A stretch of 33,106 bases of DNA, from positions 1 to 33,106 of IMG/VR virus record IMGVR_UViG_3300037882_001031. One strand, 5' to 3'. Below the pieces are notes generated by a model, which saw nothing but the letters and a program-made list of their open reading frames with translations, did no database searches and had not been told where the DNA came from. A program made the position numbers and the translations under genes. Shown here one piece after another: positions 1 to 7,557 of the stretch; within the stretch, counting starts at the first letter, position 1; each line of letters begins with the position of its first letter. This DNA comes from a virus.

Positions 1-780
1 GGCTGCGATGCCGGGGCCGCCGATGCGGTCAATGGTCGCCTGCTTTTCCTTCTCGATTGTGATGGCCTGCAGCAAGTTCTTGCGCTCTTGGTCAAGCGCA
101 AGCTGCTCTTGTGCAATCGCCTGTTGCGCAAGCGTCTTATCTTCTGCCTCCGCGTACAGCTTAATGTGCGTGGCCGTCATCGCAACGCGGTCTGATTCAT
201 ACTTCGCATTGACGGCTTGTGCTCTTGCCGACGCATCCAACTCGCGCGTCGACGCCTGCAGTGAATCAACAGCGCGCGCATCGCCCTTTGCGCGTGCGTC
301 CTCGAGTTGCTTCTGCAACCCAACGCGAGCGATGTCCAAGCCGGCGCTGATTTTCACACCGGCAAGCGTATCGCCTGACAACTTGGCGCGCGCGGCTGCA
401 CGGTCAAACGCCGACATTGTGATTGCGATGTTGGCTTCTGTCTCTTGAATGTGCTTGTTGAGCAGGGAGAACGCGCCGACAGCGACGGCGATGCCGCCCA
501 TCAATGCGCCGCGCGACAGCATGTCTCCCAGGTCGCCAAATGCATCCAGCGCACCGACGGCCTTTGAGTTGGTTGCACCAAGCGCATCGCCAACGGAACC
601 AAGTGCGCGCTTTGCGGCCGATGCTTTGGAGTCGAAGTCTCCAAAGCCCTTGGTCAGCTTACCGCCAAGTGATTGCGCTTTGTCGCCTGTGCGGTCGACA
701 GCATCGCCGACTTGCTTGACGCCGTTGACGGCTTGCGCGCCGTCAAATGTAACTCGCATTTCGACAACTGAATCAACCAC
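1..780 (-). CDS. Tape measure protein, N-terminal part (cut by window edge)
   Basis: I translated this frame by hand; it is open for 260 codons from a GTG at 780 to the left edge. The GTG follows an AGGTGAG ribosome-binding site that overlaps the stop of the chaperone frame; an ATG at 759 is the alternative. The N terminus (MRVTFDGAQAVNGVKQ-like, a beta strand then amphipathic helices) is typical of siphophage tape measures. A hydrophobic Ala/Gly-rich stretch lies near residues 108-128, followed by a long Glu/Lys/Gln-rich coiled coil ending GGPGIAA at the edge. Family role: sets tail length and passes through the tube during DNA entry. Its position directly after the frameshifted chaperone gene supports the call. 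The C-terminal half appears to be at 32349-33106. Confidence 0.88.
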   Translation of the reverse strand, partial: MVDSVVEMRVTFDGAQAVNGVKQVGDAVDRTGDKAQSLGGKLTKGFGDFDSKASAAKRALGSVGDALGATNSKAVGALDAFGDLGDMLSRGALMGGIAVAVGAFSLLNKHIQETEANIAITMSAFDRAAARAKLSGDTLAGVKISAGLDIARVGLQKQLEDARAKGDARAVDSLQASTRELDASARAQAVNAKYESDRVAMTATHIKLYAEAEDKTLAQQAIAQEQLALDQERKNLLQAITIEKEKQATIDRIGGPGIAA

Positions 781-787
781 AGCTCAC

Positions 788-1138
788 CTACTTCTGGCGT
801 GATGCAGACCGTTGCCGTTCCATCTCTTGCTCGTGTCGCCACGCTTGCGCCGACGACGTCAATTGCAGGCAATCTATCAGAGAACCGGTCATCTGTTCAA
901 GCGATGCGAGACCTGGTGATTCACCAACCAAACGCACTACGCGAAACACATCTACAATCCACGGCTCGTCGAGAACATGTCGCTTTGGGCACTTGTCGTC
1001 TGTCTGCACAAACGCGCCGTCGGGGTACTTGCGCTCAACACCGCCGTGACATCCAAGCACCTTGCGACGACCGCTCGGGCACTTGTCGCAATTGTAAATG
1101 CTCAAATCGGCGGCGGCGGCAATCCAAAGCGAACGGCT
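788..1138 (-). CDS. Tail assembly chaperone T-domain, reached by -1 frameshift
   Basis: This 116-codon segment has no start of its own. It is read by ribosomes leaving the upstream 225-aa frame at an A7 run (1144-1138) with a -1 shift, giving a fusion of about 330 aa. In the shifted frame the product resumes as SRSLWIAAAADL and carries a CDKC pair plus two further Cys (GCHGG, DKCPKR), possibly a zinc site, and ends in a charged tail. This is the classical gpG/gpGT arrangement of lambda-like siphophages, in which the rarer fusion links the tape measure to tail-tube subunits. The stop TAG overlaps the ribosome-binding site of the tape-measure gene. The family inference rests on position, frame geometry and slippery site rather than sequence recognition. 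Confidence 0.85.
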   Translation of the reverse strand, partial: SRSLWIAAAADLSIYNCDKCPSGRRKVLGCHGGVERKYPDGAFVQTDDKCPKRHVLDEPWIVDVFRVVRLVGESPGLASLEQMTGSLIDCLQLTSSAQAWRHEQEMERQRSASRQK

Positions 1139-1779
1139 TTTTTTGCGGACAAACCCTGTGCGTGCATTGCGACATCCGACAACAGCGACAAAACGCCCGC
1201 GCTCTGCAAGATTGCAGCCGCCTCGACGGGCAACTTGTCGCTTGGCCCAAGGCAAGACCACGACAGCGTCTTGATGTTGTCGCCATCCCACTCGCTAAGG
1301 CCGTCGACGTGTGCGACAGCGCGCGCCACAAACTCGGCTTGCGCTTTGTGAACAGCGGCAACGGCAGACCATGAGACGTTGTCGCCCTCGGAGCGTGCGG
1401 CATTGCGTGCGATGTCGATTGCGTCGGCAAAGCCAACGCGCTCAGCTTCGGATAGATACCGGATGCGGACACGAATGCCCGCCGCCTGTTCAGGTTCCAC
1501 AAACTCGGGAGGGTCTTGCGGTGCGCCTGCCAAAATCTCGACCGCGTGCCTCACCTCCTTTGATGCGTCAGCGCTGTTGCCAGCGCGCAAGAGGGTTGCC
1601 GCTTGTTCGCATGATGCGGCTGCTCTCGCGTAGTCAAGCTCGGCATCTGGTACGCCGTTTGCCTTGCGTTGCTCGCGCCGCTTTTTGATTGCCGCTGCTT
1701 GGTCGTCGTGAATCTCCCGCAGCGTGGCGATCAATTCAGCGACGGGTCCGACGGTGTTTGGACGAATGCCGATTGTCAT
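1102..1779 (-). CDS. Tail assembly chaperone (gpG-like)
   Basis: A 225-aa protein, ATG at 1779, three bases after the TAA of the major tail protein. It is helical, with charged stretches such as IKKRREQRKANG near residues 31-42, and has no membrane segment. Between major tail protein and tape measure siphophages almost always carry two chaperone frames joined by a -1 slip, which is what is seen here: the AKK-coding A7 run at residues 212-214 leads into the downstream frame. Family role: it binds the tape measure and recruits major tail protein during tail-tube assembly, and is absent from the virion. I do not recognise a specific family from the sequence alone. Confidence 0.82.
   Translation of the reverse strand: MTIGIRPNTVGPVAELIATLREIHDDQAAAIKKRREQRKANGVPDAELDYARAAASCEQAATLLRAGNSADASKEVRHAVEILAGAPQDPPEFVEPEQAAGIRVRIRYLSEAERVGFADAIDIARNAARSEGDNVSWSAVAAVHKAQAEFVARAVAHVDGLSEWDGDNIKTLSWSCLGPSDKLPVEAAAILQSAGVLSLLSDVAMHAQGLSAKKAVRFGLPPPPI
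1138..1144 (-). other. Programmed -1 ribosomal frameshift site (A7)
   Basis: On the coding strand the sequence is GCA AAA AAA GCC. P-site and A-site AAA codons can both re-pair one base back, after which AGC is read instead of GCC. This matches X XXY YYZ geometry with all-A. The zero frame ends 11 codons later at ATT TGA, after four CCG proline codons. The shifted frame stays open for 116 codons up to the tape-measure gene. Confidence 0.88.
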
Positions 1780-1782
1780 GAT

Positions 1783-3003
1783 TTAGCCCAACGCAAATTG
1801 GAATGGGTAGCCGTTGCCGGATGCTGGTCGCGATGAGGTAAACTCACATTCAACCATCGCCAGCCCGTCGACGTTCGTCACGTTCGACACGGTGCAATCA
1901 GCGTTGACCATGCGAGCCGCGCCCCACGCGCCGCGTGCTTGGCCGATTTGCAACAGCACATCGAGACCGCCGCCTGCAATCAGGTCTTGGAAATCGAGGG
2001 CCGTGCCGCTGATTGCGATTCCACCCGTGACGGTTTGTGAGCCCGTCATGTACAGTTTGCACTTGATTTTCGGGTCCTGCCGCATGACCGCAACGCCATA
2101 GCGACCATTGCCCCCAGCGTACTGCGCCTTCTTTTCAGCAACAGTGATGCCCAGGTCGACTTCCAGGTCGCGCACCATGAACGAAACCGGCGAGCCGGTG
2201 TTGATGGTGATTGACGACGTCAGGCCGATGATTGGCGAGCCAGACGTTGGTAGCGTGACCGATGGTGTCGCAAGCGCTTCGTCGCCATCCCACGAGTTCG
2301 GCATGAACCCAAGCGTCCACATTGCACGCTCGCCCTCGGGCACTTTCAAAACCGCCGACGACGGGATGCACCCGAGCATGATGTTGCGCCACGTGCCGCG
2401 CTGCTCAGCATCAAAGTAGAGCGGCGTGCGCATCGGGACATCAGGCGTCGCCTGGTAGCGAATCGAGCGCCACACTTGCGACGATGTCACAGCGGCGGCG
2501 GATAAGGCCCGATCCAGCGTCAACACGTTGGTCGAGATGCTGGCAATCTGACGGACCTCGCGCGTACCGTCGGCGTTCACTTGGCATGAGACAAATTGCC
2601 CCACCGCGTAGTTCGTGCCGCTTGCGACCGTGACAGCCGTCGTCGTGGATGATGAAACCGTGGAGCCGGTTGACGATGCGTCCGTGACGCTGCCGAACAC
2701 GGATGCCAAGATTGGCCCGATATTGCAGCCGGTCGCGTTCGCCAGCGCTTCGACACCGGTGCCCGCGATGCCCATGGCCTCACAGTCAAACGAGAACTCG
2801 TCGATTTTCTGCGCGCCGTTCAGCGCCAGCTTCCGGTAGTTAAATGCGTCAATCTGATTGCGCTCCAACTTGTTGTAGCTGCGCGGCGCAAATGCGTCGA
2901 TGGACTCGGGTTCCAAAAAGATGAGTGTGCCCGGCGTCGACGTGAAGTCGTTAATGCCAGAATGAGCGCCATAGCGCAGAGTCGATGCACGTGCCAAAGT
3001 CAT
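1783..3003 (-). CDS. Major tail protein (tail tube)
   Basis: 406 aa, rich in Ser, Thr, Gly and Val, with predicted beta structure and no signal peptide. Start ATG at 3003 overlaps the preceding stop (ATGA). Features fitting a tail-tube subunit are the N-terminal region built around a long helix and loop (DAFAPRSYNKLERNQ), a Ser/Thr-rich insertion near residues 110-130 (SSTGSTVSSSTTTAVT), and a C-terminal half with repeated beta hairpins. It follows the tail-terminator-like gene and precedes the chaperones, the standard position for this gene. A segment near residues 180-210 (RYQAT...MRTPLYFDAEQR) is echoed in the small gene at 14278-14496. The 406-aa length suggests an extra domain, since many tube proteins are 150-250 aa. 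Confidence 0.8.
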   Translation of the reverse strand: MTLARASTLRYGAHSGINDFTSTPGTLIFLEPESIDAFAPRSYNKLERNQIDAFNYRKLALNGAQKIDEFSFDCEAMGIAGTGVEALANATGCNIGPILASVFGSVTDASSTGSTVSSSTTTAVTVASGTNYAVGQFVSCQVNADGTREVRQIASISTNVLTLDRALSAAAVTSSQVWRSIRYQATPDVPMRTPLYFDAEQRGTWRNIMLGCIPSSAVLKVPEGERAMWTLGFMPNSWDGDEALATPSVTLPTSGSPIIGLTSSITINTGSPVSFMVRDLEVDLGITVAEKKAQYAGGNGRYGVAVMRQDPKIKCKLYMTGSQTVTGGIAISGTALDFQDLIAGGGLDVLLQIGQARGAWGAARMVNADCTVSNVTNVDGLAMVECEFTSSRPASGNGYPFQFALG

Positions 3004-3467
3004 AACGTCACCTCACTTGGGATTGTGATTCGCAGAATGGATGCGCCGTCGGTATTCTCGACGCGCGCAGGGAAAAGTTCGTCGCTGCCGGACATACCGA
3101 GAGTGACAATGCCGGTTGTGTTTTGTGCCCAGTTGAGCGGCGATGCCAAGGCAACAGCGAGCGCCGCGTAGTCGGTGGCGATGCCCAAATCGAGAACTTC
3201 ACCGACGCGTGATGCGCGGTACGCAATCGACAGCACCCATTCAATCTTGGCGCGTCGTGGGTGTGCTTGGTGAATCGGCATCGGGCGCATCGACATCTGC
3301 CCTGCCAAGTCCAGCCAGAAGCCGCCGCTATCGGGCAAGTGTTCCAGTGAATCCGACGACGGACGCTGTGAGTTGCGGAACTTGAGCGCGCCACGACGAC
3401 CGTAAGAGGTCGATGCGGTCGCCTCCACAATCTCAACAATCTTGTCGCGTGCGGCTTTGATGGTCAT
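3000..3467 (-). CDS. Tail terminator / neck-like protein
   Basis: 155 aa, ATG at 3467. It starts with a basic helix (MTIKAARDKIVEIVEA) followed by alternating strands, and has a central segment that compares values per experiment-like pattern (IEWVLSIAYRAS). This architecture and the location directly upstream of the major tail protein fit a gpU-like tail terminator or a neck protein, which caps the tail tube and joins it to the connector. I do not recognise a definite family, so the call is positional. It overlaps the tail protein gene by four bases, suggesting translational coupling and matched stoichiometry. Confidence 0.5.
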   Translation of the reverse strand: MTIKAARDKIVEIVEATASTSYGRRGALKFRNSQRPSSDSLEHLPDSGGFWLDLAGQMSMRPMPIHQAHPRRAKIEWVLSIAYRASRVGEVLDLGIATDYAALAVALASPLNWAQNTTGIVTLGMSGSDELFPARVENTDGASILRITIPSEVTL

Positions 3468-3471
3468 TTGG

Positions 3472-4428
3472 TCACATCACATTCGAGATGTAAGAGAACC
3501 GTGCGCCGTCGCCGCCGTCTTTGGGTGATGGCTTTTCATCGTCGGAGTCGTCGCCAACCCATGACTCGACGTGCCGCATTGCCATGTCGACTTTGTCGGC
3601 AAGCTCAGTGCGCGCATCGGCAACACGTTCGCGCGGTGCGGTCGGGTCGTTCAGCATCAGCTGCAAACGGCATGCGGACACGTGTGCTGGTTCCAGCGGC
3701 TCGGTGTCACGAATCATGTCCTCGCGAATGCCGCGCGCAGCCAATCGTGGCAGCAACTCATTCACGAGCGCGGCGTCGATTGTCTCTTGCAGCGTGTGGT
3801 CGTCTTGCTCGCGCGAGTGCCAGATTGACGGCATCAACGTCTGCAATCGCTCCGGCGTCAGCGACCAGTTTGGCACGTAGCGCACAATTCTGAATTGCTG
3901 CGTGAGGCGAAACTTCTCGCCATTGGCATCGGTCAACTCGACGTCGACGGTCGCCGGTCCAGTGCTCTGCGCATTCGACGCGGACACCGTCGCATACACA
4001 ACCAGCGAGAACACCGAGACGCCGGATGCAATGTCGCACGGCAATGGCGAGCCAAGCAAAACGGTGTTGCCCTCGCCTGTCACGCCGACGACGCGCGCGG
4101 TCGTGTACTCGTCAAACGTGTCTGCGCTAGAGCGTCCAATGGCAATCGTGTCGCCATACTTCAAGACAGCCGTCGACGGCGACGACGTTGCCACTTGAAT
4201 AAACGTGTCGCCCTCATCGGCCGCAAACGTCGTGTCGGTCGACAGCAATGGGAAGCCCGAAGATGGCGCGGCCCACGTGCCATCCGTGTTAAACGGCGTG
4301 CGCACGCGGCACTGGATGTCGGTCACACCGCGCAACCAATCAAGCGACGACACGACGCCTGGACGGCGTGAGACGCTGCCCAGCTCGATGCGAACTTCGG
4401 ATGCTTGGTTGCGTGCGATGCGTTGCAT
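3472..4428 (-). CDS. Putative head-tail connector/adaptor protein
   Basis: 318 aa, ATG at 4428 immediately after the TAG of the previous gene. The N-terminal half (to about residue 180) is beta-rich, with a segment FAADEGDTFIQV...KYGDTIAIG resembling immunoglobulin- or barrel-like folds. The C-terminal half is helical, with TPERLQTLMPSIWHSR, LLPRLAARGIREDM and a heptad-rich helix, ending in an acidic Asp-rich tail. A helical C-terminal half of this type resembles gp6-like connector proteins (head completion), but the beta domain is an addition I cannot assign. Position between the exported-protein block and tail-terminator gene supports a neck role. Function is not recognised with confidence. 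Confidence 0.4.
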   Translation of the reverse strand: MQRIARNQASEVRIELGSVSRRPGVVSSLDWLRGVTDIQCRVRTPFNTDGTWAAPSSGFPLLSTDTTFAADEGDTFIQVATSSPSTAVLKYGDTIAIGRSSADTFDEYTTARVVGVTGEGNTVLLGSPLPCDIASGVSVFSLVVYATVSASNAQSTGPATVDVELTDANGEKFRLTQQFRIVRYVPNWSLTPERLQTLMPSIWHSREQDDHTLQETIDAALVNELLPRLAARGIREDMIRDTEPLEPAHVSACRLQLMLNDPTAPRERVADARTELADKVDMAMRHVESWVGDDSDDEKPSPKDGGDGARFSYISNVM

Positions 4429-4770
4429 CTAGGTGTCCTCGTCAAACGTCGTCGGCGTGTGTTGCGAATCTCTGCGTTGCGCGATGCGCCGGACATCTTT
4501 TCTGAGTTCTCTCAGTGCCTCTGTATTGCTGCGCAATTCCGATTGCACTGATGCCATGTTGATAGCCAACGCCTCGCGGTCTTTTGACAGTGTGGCAATC
4601 TTGCCGTTGATGTCGTCGCACTTGGCGTCAACCATTGAGCGAACATCACGAACATTCGTCTCAAGTGTTGCAATCTTTTCGCGTGCTCCGCCGACGGCAA
4701 ATGAACCACCGGCAACGGATGCGATGGCCGAGCCCACGACAGTCACGACCGTCTTGATTTCATCGTCCAT
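4429..4770 (-). CDS. Small membrane protein with coiled coil (holin-like?)
   Basis: 113 aa, ATG at 4770 preceded by GAGGTCATGT. One hydrophobic segment sits near residues 8-26 (VVTVVGSAIASVAGGSFAV), followed by about 70 residues of charged heptad-like helix (REKIATLETNVRDVRSMVDAK...) and a basic, Arg-rich tail. This one-span plus coiled-coil layout occurs in some phage holins, in spanin inner-membrane components and in DUF2730-like proteins. It is the last of five consecutive genes with an N-terminal hydrophobic segment, inside what should be head-to-tail genes. The endolysin lies some 10 kb away, so a lysis role is only a possibility. Confidence 0.5.
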   Translation of the reverse strand: MDDEIKTVVTVVGSAIASVAGGSFAVGGAREKIATLETNVRDVRSMVDAKCDDINGKIATLSKDREALAINMASVQSELRSNTEALRELRKDVRRIAQRRDSQHTPTTFDEDT

Positions 4771-4785
4771 CACATGACCTCGTCG

Positions 4786-5181
4786 CTATTCGGCGATTGG
4801 CTCAGCGGCAACTTCCACGACAACGCCGTCGACTACATCGCGTCGCTTGTCGACAAACACAGCCGGGGCTTGCTTGTTCGCGCGCTCACCGCACTCGTCG
4901 ACAAACTTTTGCACCTTGTGTTGTGGGCAGATTGCAACCTCTGACCAGCGGAGCGGTTGAACGCCGACAGCGACGGCTTCTGCGTCCTTTGGTTCAGCGA
5001 CAACGCTTGCGACGACTTCGCACTTGTCTTTGTCGCTGCATGAGACGTGGAACTCAGAGACGACCGGCGTCGCGTACAGCGAGCCAAACTTCTCCAAAAG
5101 CTCGGGGCTTGCCGCAATCGACGCGCTGCCCGCAATGCCGCTGCCCAACAATGCGCCAACGAGAATTGATTTTGCGTCCAT
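4786..5181 (-). CDS. Exported or membrane-anchored small protein
   Basis: 131 aa, ATG at 5181 sharing one base with the previous stop (TGATG). The N terminus (AKSILVGALLGSGIAGSASIAA) reads as an uncleaved signal anchor or signal peptide with a possible A-X-A cleavage near residue 24. The remaining 100 residues are soluble, with four cysteines (SCSDKDKC, ICPQ, DECG) that could form two disulfides in an oxidising compartment, and a Val/Glu-rich acidic tail. No family is recognised. Cysteine content and leader suggest the mature part is outside the cytoplasm. It could be a periplasmic partner of the neighbouring membrane proteins, but nothing in the sequence fixes its function. Confidence 0.5.
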   Translation of the reverse strand: MDAKSILVGALLGSGIAGSASIAASPELLEKFGSLYATPVVSEFHVSCSDKDKCEVVASVVAEPKDAEAVAVGVQPLRWSEVAICPQHKVQKFVDECGERANKQAPAVFVDKRRDVVDGVVVEVAAEPIAE

Positions 5182-5603
5182 CACTGGCCTGCTTTCTTGA
5201 ACTTCGCTGCGACATCTGGTCGTTTCAGCAATTTGGAAATCAGCTCTTTTTGCTCCTCGCCCTTGGCAAGCGATGGCTTGTTGATGTCAGCCTCGAGAGC
5301 AGCCAAGATGCCTGCCGCGCGCGACACAGTTGCAGGGTTTGCCTTGCCGCCTGCCTCACGGATGGCCTTCTCGACAAGCTCAAGAACCTGCGCGGCCTTG
5401 TCGTCAGCCTTCGTGTCCGTGCCGCGCGAGATGGCCTCGACGGCGGCGTGAATGCCTTTGACGATACCTGGCAGCGCGTCTTGGATTTGCTTGTTCTTGA
5501 TTGCTGCCAAGATGGCGCGCACAATCAACGGGATGACGATGGCAGCGCCGGACATCAGCAGTCCGAAAATGCCTTCTGCGTTTTGCTTGAACAATTCCAA
5601 CAT
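5181..5603 (-). CDS. Putative holin-like membrane protein
   Basis: 140 aa. Start ATG at 5603 is chosen over the longer frame because GAGGTCAA lies just upstream. One hydrophobic segment occupies about residues 10-31 (EGIFGLLMSGAAIVIPLIVRAI), followed by a mostly helical, Lys/Glu/Ala-rich soluble part and a basic C terminus (LKRPDVAAKFKKAGQ). A single N-terminal span with a helical C-terminal domain is the layout of LL-H-type phage holins, so a holin or antiholin is plausible, but I cannot confirm the family. The gene follows the signal-peptide-bearing fibre-like gene with a 16-base gap and is coupled to the next exported protein. Confidence 0.45.
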   Translation of the reverse strand: MLELFKQNAEGIFGLLMSGAAIVIPLIVRAILAAIKNKQIQDALPGIVKGIHAAVEAISRGTDTKADDKAAQVLELVEKAIREAGGKANPATVSRAAGILAALEADINKPSLAKGEEQKELISKLLKRPDVAAKFKKAGQ

Positions 5604-5619
5604 GATTTGACCTCGTGAG

Positions 5620-6606
5620 TTAGGTGGTGGTCCAGGTGCCGACGACGCTGGTTGTGACCCATTCGGCATTGGCGACACCGGTGTACACAACGGTCAGGCA
5701 GTTGCCGACTGCCGCTGACGAGATGGTGCCGGTGGTGTCAGTGGTGATTGCGCCAGCGCTAACAATGTTGGTTGTGTTGTTGGTGCGAACCGCAATGCCA
5801 TCCGCGTCAACAACGCAGAACGTGTATGTGGTGTTGGCCTGCGTGGCTGTCGGCAGCGTGAACACGACTTGCGCCGTCGCGCCGCTGTTATTGTAGACCG
5901 CGCCGCTGTTGCTGGATGTAACAGAAAGCGATGAGGCCTGGTTGACGGTGGGCAGCTCATAATAGAGCGGCAAGACAGTTTGGACGAATGTCGCAGCAAA
6001 GCGCATTGCCTCGGTGCCAGACGCAGAGATTGCAGCGATTGCCGTCGTCGGAAACCAAACGCCGGTTGTCAACCCGCCAACTGGTGCAAGTGCCGGAGCG
6101 CCAACCGCGCCAAGTGGCGAAACATATGGCAGCGTTGACGTTAGCGCCGACGTCGACAGCGTCAACCGCAGCGTGCCGTTAGTTGCAAAGCCAAGCTGGT
6201 CCGCGCCAACGTTGTAAGCCCCGGTGTTTGGGTCTCCACTAAAGGACCACGCTGGTCCGCCGGCTGTGCCGTTTGGACCAAGGCGAAGCAGCGTCGTTGA
6301 TATCGAGGTGGTGGTGTATGTGTCACGGAGTGTGCCGCCAACAGACAAGCCAAACGAGTTTGCGCCGATGTAGTAGAAGCCGTTGTCGAAATCGCTGGCG
6401 AAGGTCAAAGACGGTTCCGCTGCACTGCCGTCACTCGCGCGCACAGGTCCGGTCATAATGCAGTCGGCACCGCCCGGCAGCTCACACGCAGCGTCGCCAC
6501 CGCCACCGCCGCCGCCGCCCGCAGGCGGATTCAAGCGAATGCGAGGCGCATCGGCAAACGCCGATGCCGACAACAGCAACGCGACGACAAGTGTCTTGAT
6601 GTTCAT
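5620..6606 (-). CDS. Secreted tail-fibre-like repeat protein with Sec signal peptide
   Basis: 328 aa. The start, ATG at 6606, overlaps the previous stop. Residues 1-18 form a textbook Sec signal: Lys4, a hydrophobic core (TLVVALLLSA) and a probable cleavage site in SAFA|DA. An octaglycine linker follows at about residues 31-38. Then come three degenerate repeats of about 40 residues with a GFYYIGAN..GLSVGGTLR / GAYNVGADQLGFATNGTLR / TGVWFPTTAIAAISASGTEAMR pattern, as seen in phage tail-fibre and appendage proteins. The C-terminal third is Thr/Val-rich beta. Phage fibres are not normally exported by Sec; combination with a signal peptide is odd. Possible roles are receptor masking against superinfection or a surface-displayed adhesin, both inference. 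Confidence 0.7.
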   Translation of the reverse strand: MNIKTLVVALLLSASAFADAPRIRLNPPAGGGGGGGGDAACELPGGADCIMTGPVRASDGSAAEPSLTFASDFDNGFYYIGANSFGLSVGGTLRDTYTTTSISTTLLRLGPNGTAGGPAWSFSGDPNTGAYNVGADQLGFATNGTLRLTLSTSALTSTLPYVSPLGAVGAPALAPVGGLTTGVWFPTTAIAAISASGTEAMRFAATFVQTVLPLYYELPTVNQASSLSVTSSNSGAVYNNSGATAQVVFTLPTATQANTTYTFCVVDADGIAVRTNNTTNIVSAGAITTDTTGTISSAAVGNCLTVVYTGVANAEWVTTSVVGTWTTT

Positions 6607-7004
6607 TTAAGCCCCATGCACGACAGAGTCACAGTGCCAGATGCGACACGGCAGAAGGCGGCACCGGCATCCATTGACGCCGAGAAGCCGTTGGAGCCGC
6701 AATTGCTTGCGTTGGTTGACACGCAGAAGCCGGATGCTGTCACAGCGCTGTTGCCGATGAATACCGACGTCGCAGACACCGTGTAGCACGCGACGTCATT
6801 GAAGCCGGACATGCCAGAGATGGCCGTTGCGGTCGTACCGCACGTGACATCAAACGAGCCCGCTGCGCCGGACGCCAGGCCGGTCATTGCCGACGTGACA
6901 TCGTGTGCCACGTAAATCGGCGATGACTCGACGTCACGCGACGCTAACAATGCAACCGCAACGACGACGGCGATTGCCAGAATGGTTGCGGTTGCTGCTT
7001 TCAT
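6603..7004 (-). CDS. Small exported or membrane-anchored Cys-containing protein
   Basis: 133 aa, ATG at 7004 overlapping the previous stop as ATGA. Residues 4-21 (ATATILAIAVVVAVALLA) form a signal anchor or signal peptide. The mature part is Ser/Thr/Ala/Gly-rich beta-type sequence with six cysteines (TCGT, ACYT, FCVS, NCGS, FCRV, SCMG), consistent with three disulfides outside the cytoplasm. No lipobox is obvious. It is coupled to the signal-bearing fibre-like gene downstream, so the two products probably act together at the cell surface. No family is recognised. Confidence 0.55.
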   Translation of the reverse strand: MKAATATILAIAVVVAVALLASRDVESSPIYVAHDVTSAMTGLASGAAGSFDVTCGTTATAISGMSGFNDVACYTVSATSVFIGNSAVTASGFCVSTNASNCGSNGFSASMDAGAAFCRVASGTVTLSCMGLK

Positions 7005-7159
7005 CACTTCCCGCCTTTGTTGCGAGCGTCTTGCTCGCGTGCGATTTTCGCGGCCTCACGGTGTGCCGCTTCGGATGACTGGCCGGTCGTGCGCGAGATG
7101 CGCTCGGCCAGCTTTTCGACGGCCTTGGATTTGCTTTGCTCGGTGTGGTGCTTACTCAT
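7004..7159 (-). CDS. Small basic helical protein
   Basis: 51 aa, ATG at 7159 overlapping the previous TGA (ATGA), so it fits the operon precisely although short. Composition is charged: SKSKAVEKLAERISRT, AAHREAAKIAREQ and a basic tail NKGGK, predicted almost entirely helical with no hydrophobic segment. It lies between an unknown 133-aa protein and an exported protein. It may be a virion-associated or regulatory helper. No family recognised. Confidence 0.6.
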   Translation of the reverse strand: MSKHHTEQSKSKAVEKLAERISRTTGQSSEAAHREAAKIAREQDARNKGGK

Positions 7160-7557
7160 CGTGCACCGAGCGCTTTTTTGGTTGCGGCGATACCAGCCGT
7201 CTGCGTCATCGCTGCGACTTGCGCTTCGGCGCGCATCTCGCTTTCGGCTTGTTTGCCGTTGCGCTCGGCGACGTTCTTCGCTTGCACTTCCGACCATGCG
7301 GGAGTTGGCATAAGCCACTCACCATCGTGTTGCAGATACATGCGGTCAAATTCTTGGTCGAGCACCTTTGGCGCTTCTTGCAGCTTGTAGAGCTTGAGCT
7401 GCTTGCCGTTGTACTCGCGCGACTTGGCGAGTGCTTGCATTAGCACTTGGCGCGACGCCGACGGGTCGCCAGCTTTTGATGTGCCGTCATCTGCAAACGA
7501 ATAGACGTTGCCGTCGACGACTGAAACCAGATTCACTTTGCGCTTAATGTCTGACAT
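7156..7557 (-). CDS. Hypothetical protein downstream of the capsid gene
   Basis: 133 aa, ATG at 7557, starting just after the terminator that follows the capsid gene. The N-terminal third looks beta-rich (KRKVNLVSVVDGNVYSFAD), the middle contains a loop GDPSASRQVLMQALAKSREYNG, and the C-terminal half is helical and Ala/Glu/Arg-rich. No signal peptide or membrane segment. I do not recognise the family. Position after the major capsid protein would suit a capsid decoration or completion protein, but the sequence itself shows nothing decisive. Confidence 0.6.
   Translation of the reverse strand: MSDIKRKVNLVSVVDGNVYSFADDGTSKAGDPSASRQVLMQALAKSREYNGKQLKLYKLQEAPKVLDQEFDRMYLQHDGEWLMPTPAWSEVQAKNVAERNGKQAESEMRAEAQVAAMTQTAGIAATKKALGAR

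Noticed and set aside
8-802. Plus-strand open frames over the tape-measure region
   Set aside because: They mirror the minus-strand gene, have no ribosome-binding site and low-complexity Ser/Ala content typical of antisense shadows.
1138-1144. A7 run as a sequencing error that would merge the two chaperone frames
   Set aside because: Both frames are open with good coding character and the arrangement is expected for this gene pair; a real error is possible but not the simpler reading.
1139-1291. N-terminal extension of the chaperone T-domain frame up to an independent start
   Set aside because: No ribosome-binding site and it overlaps the upstream chaperone; entry by frameshift at the A7 run explains it better.
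6490-6525. Gly8-coding repeat as an assembly artefact
   Set aside because: The frame is intact through it, and glycine linkers after a signal peptide are plausible.
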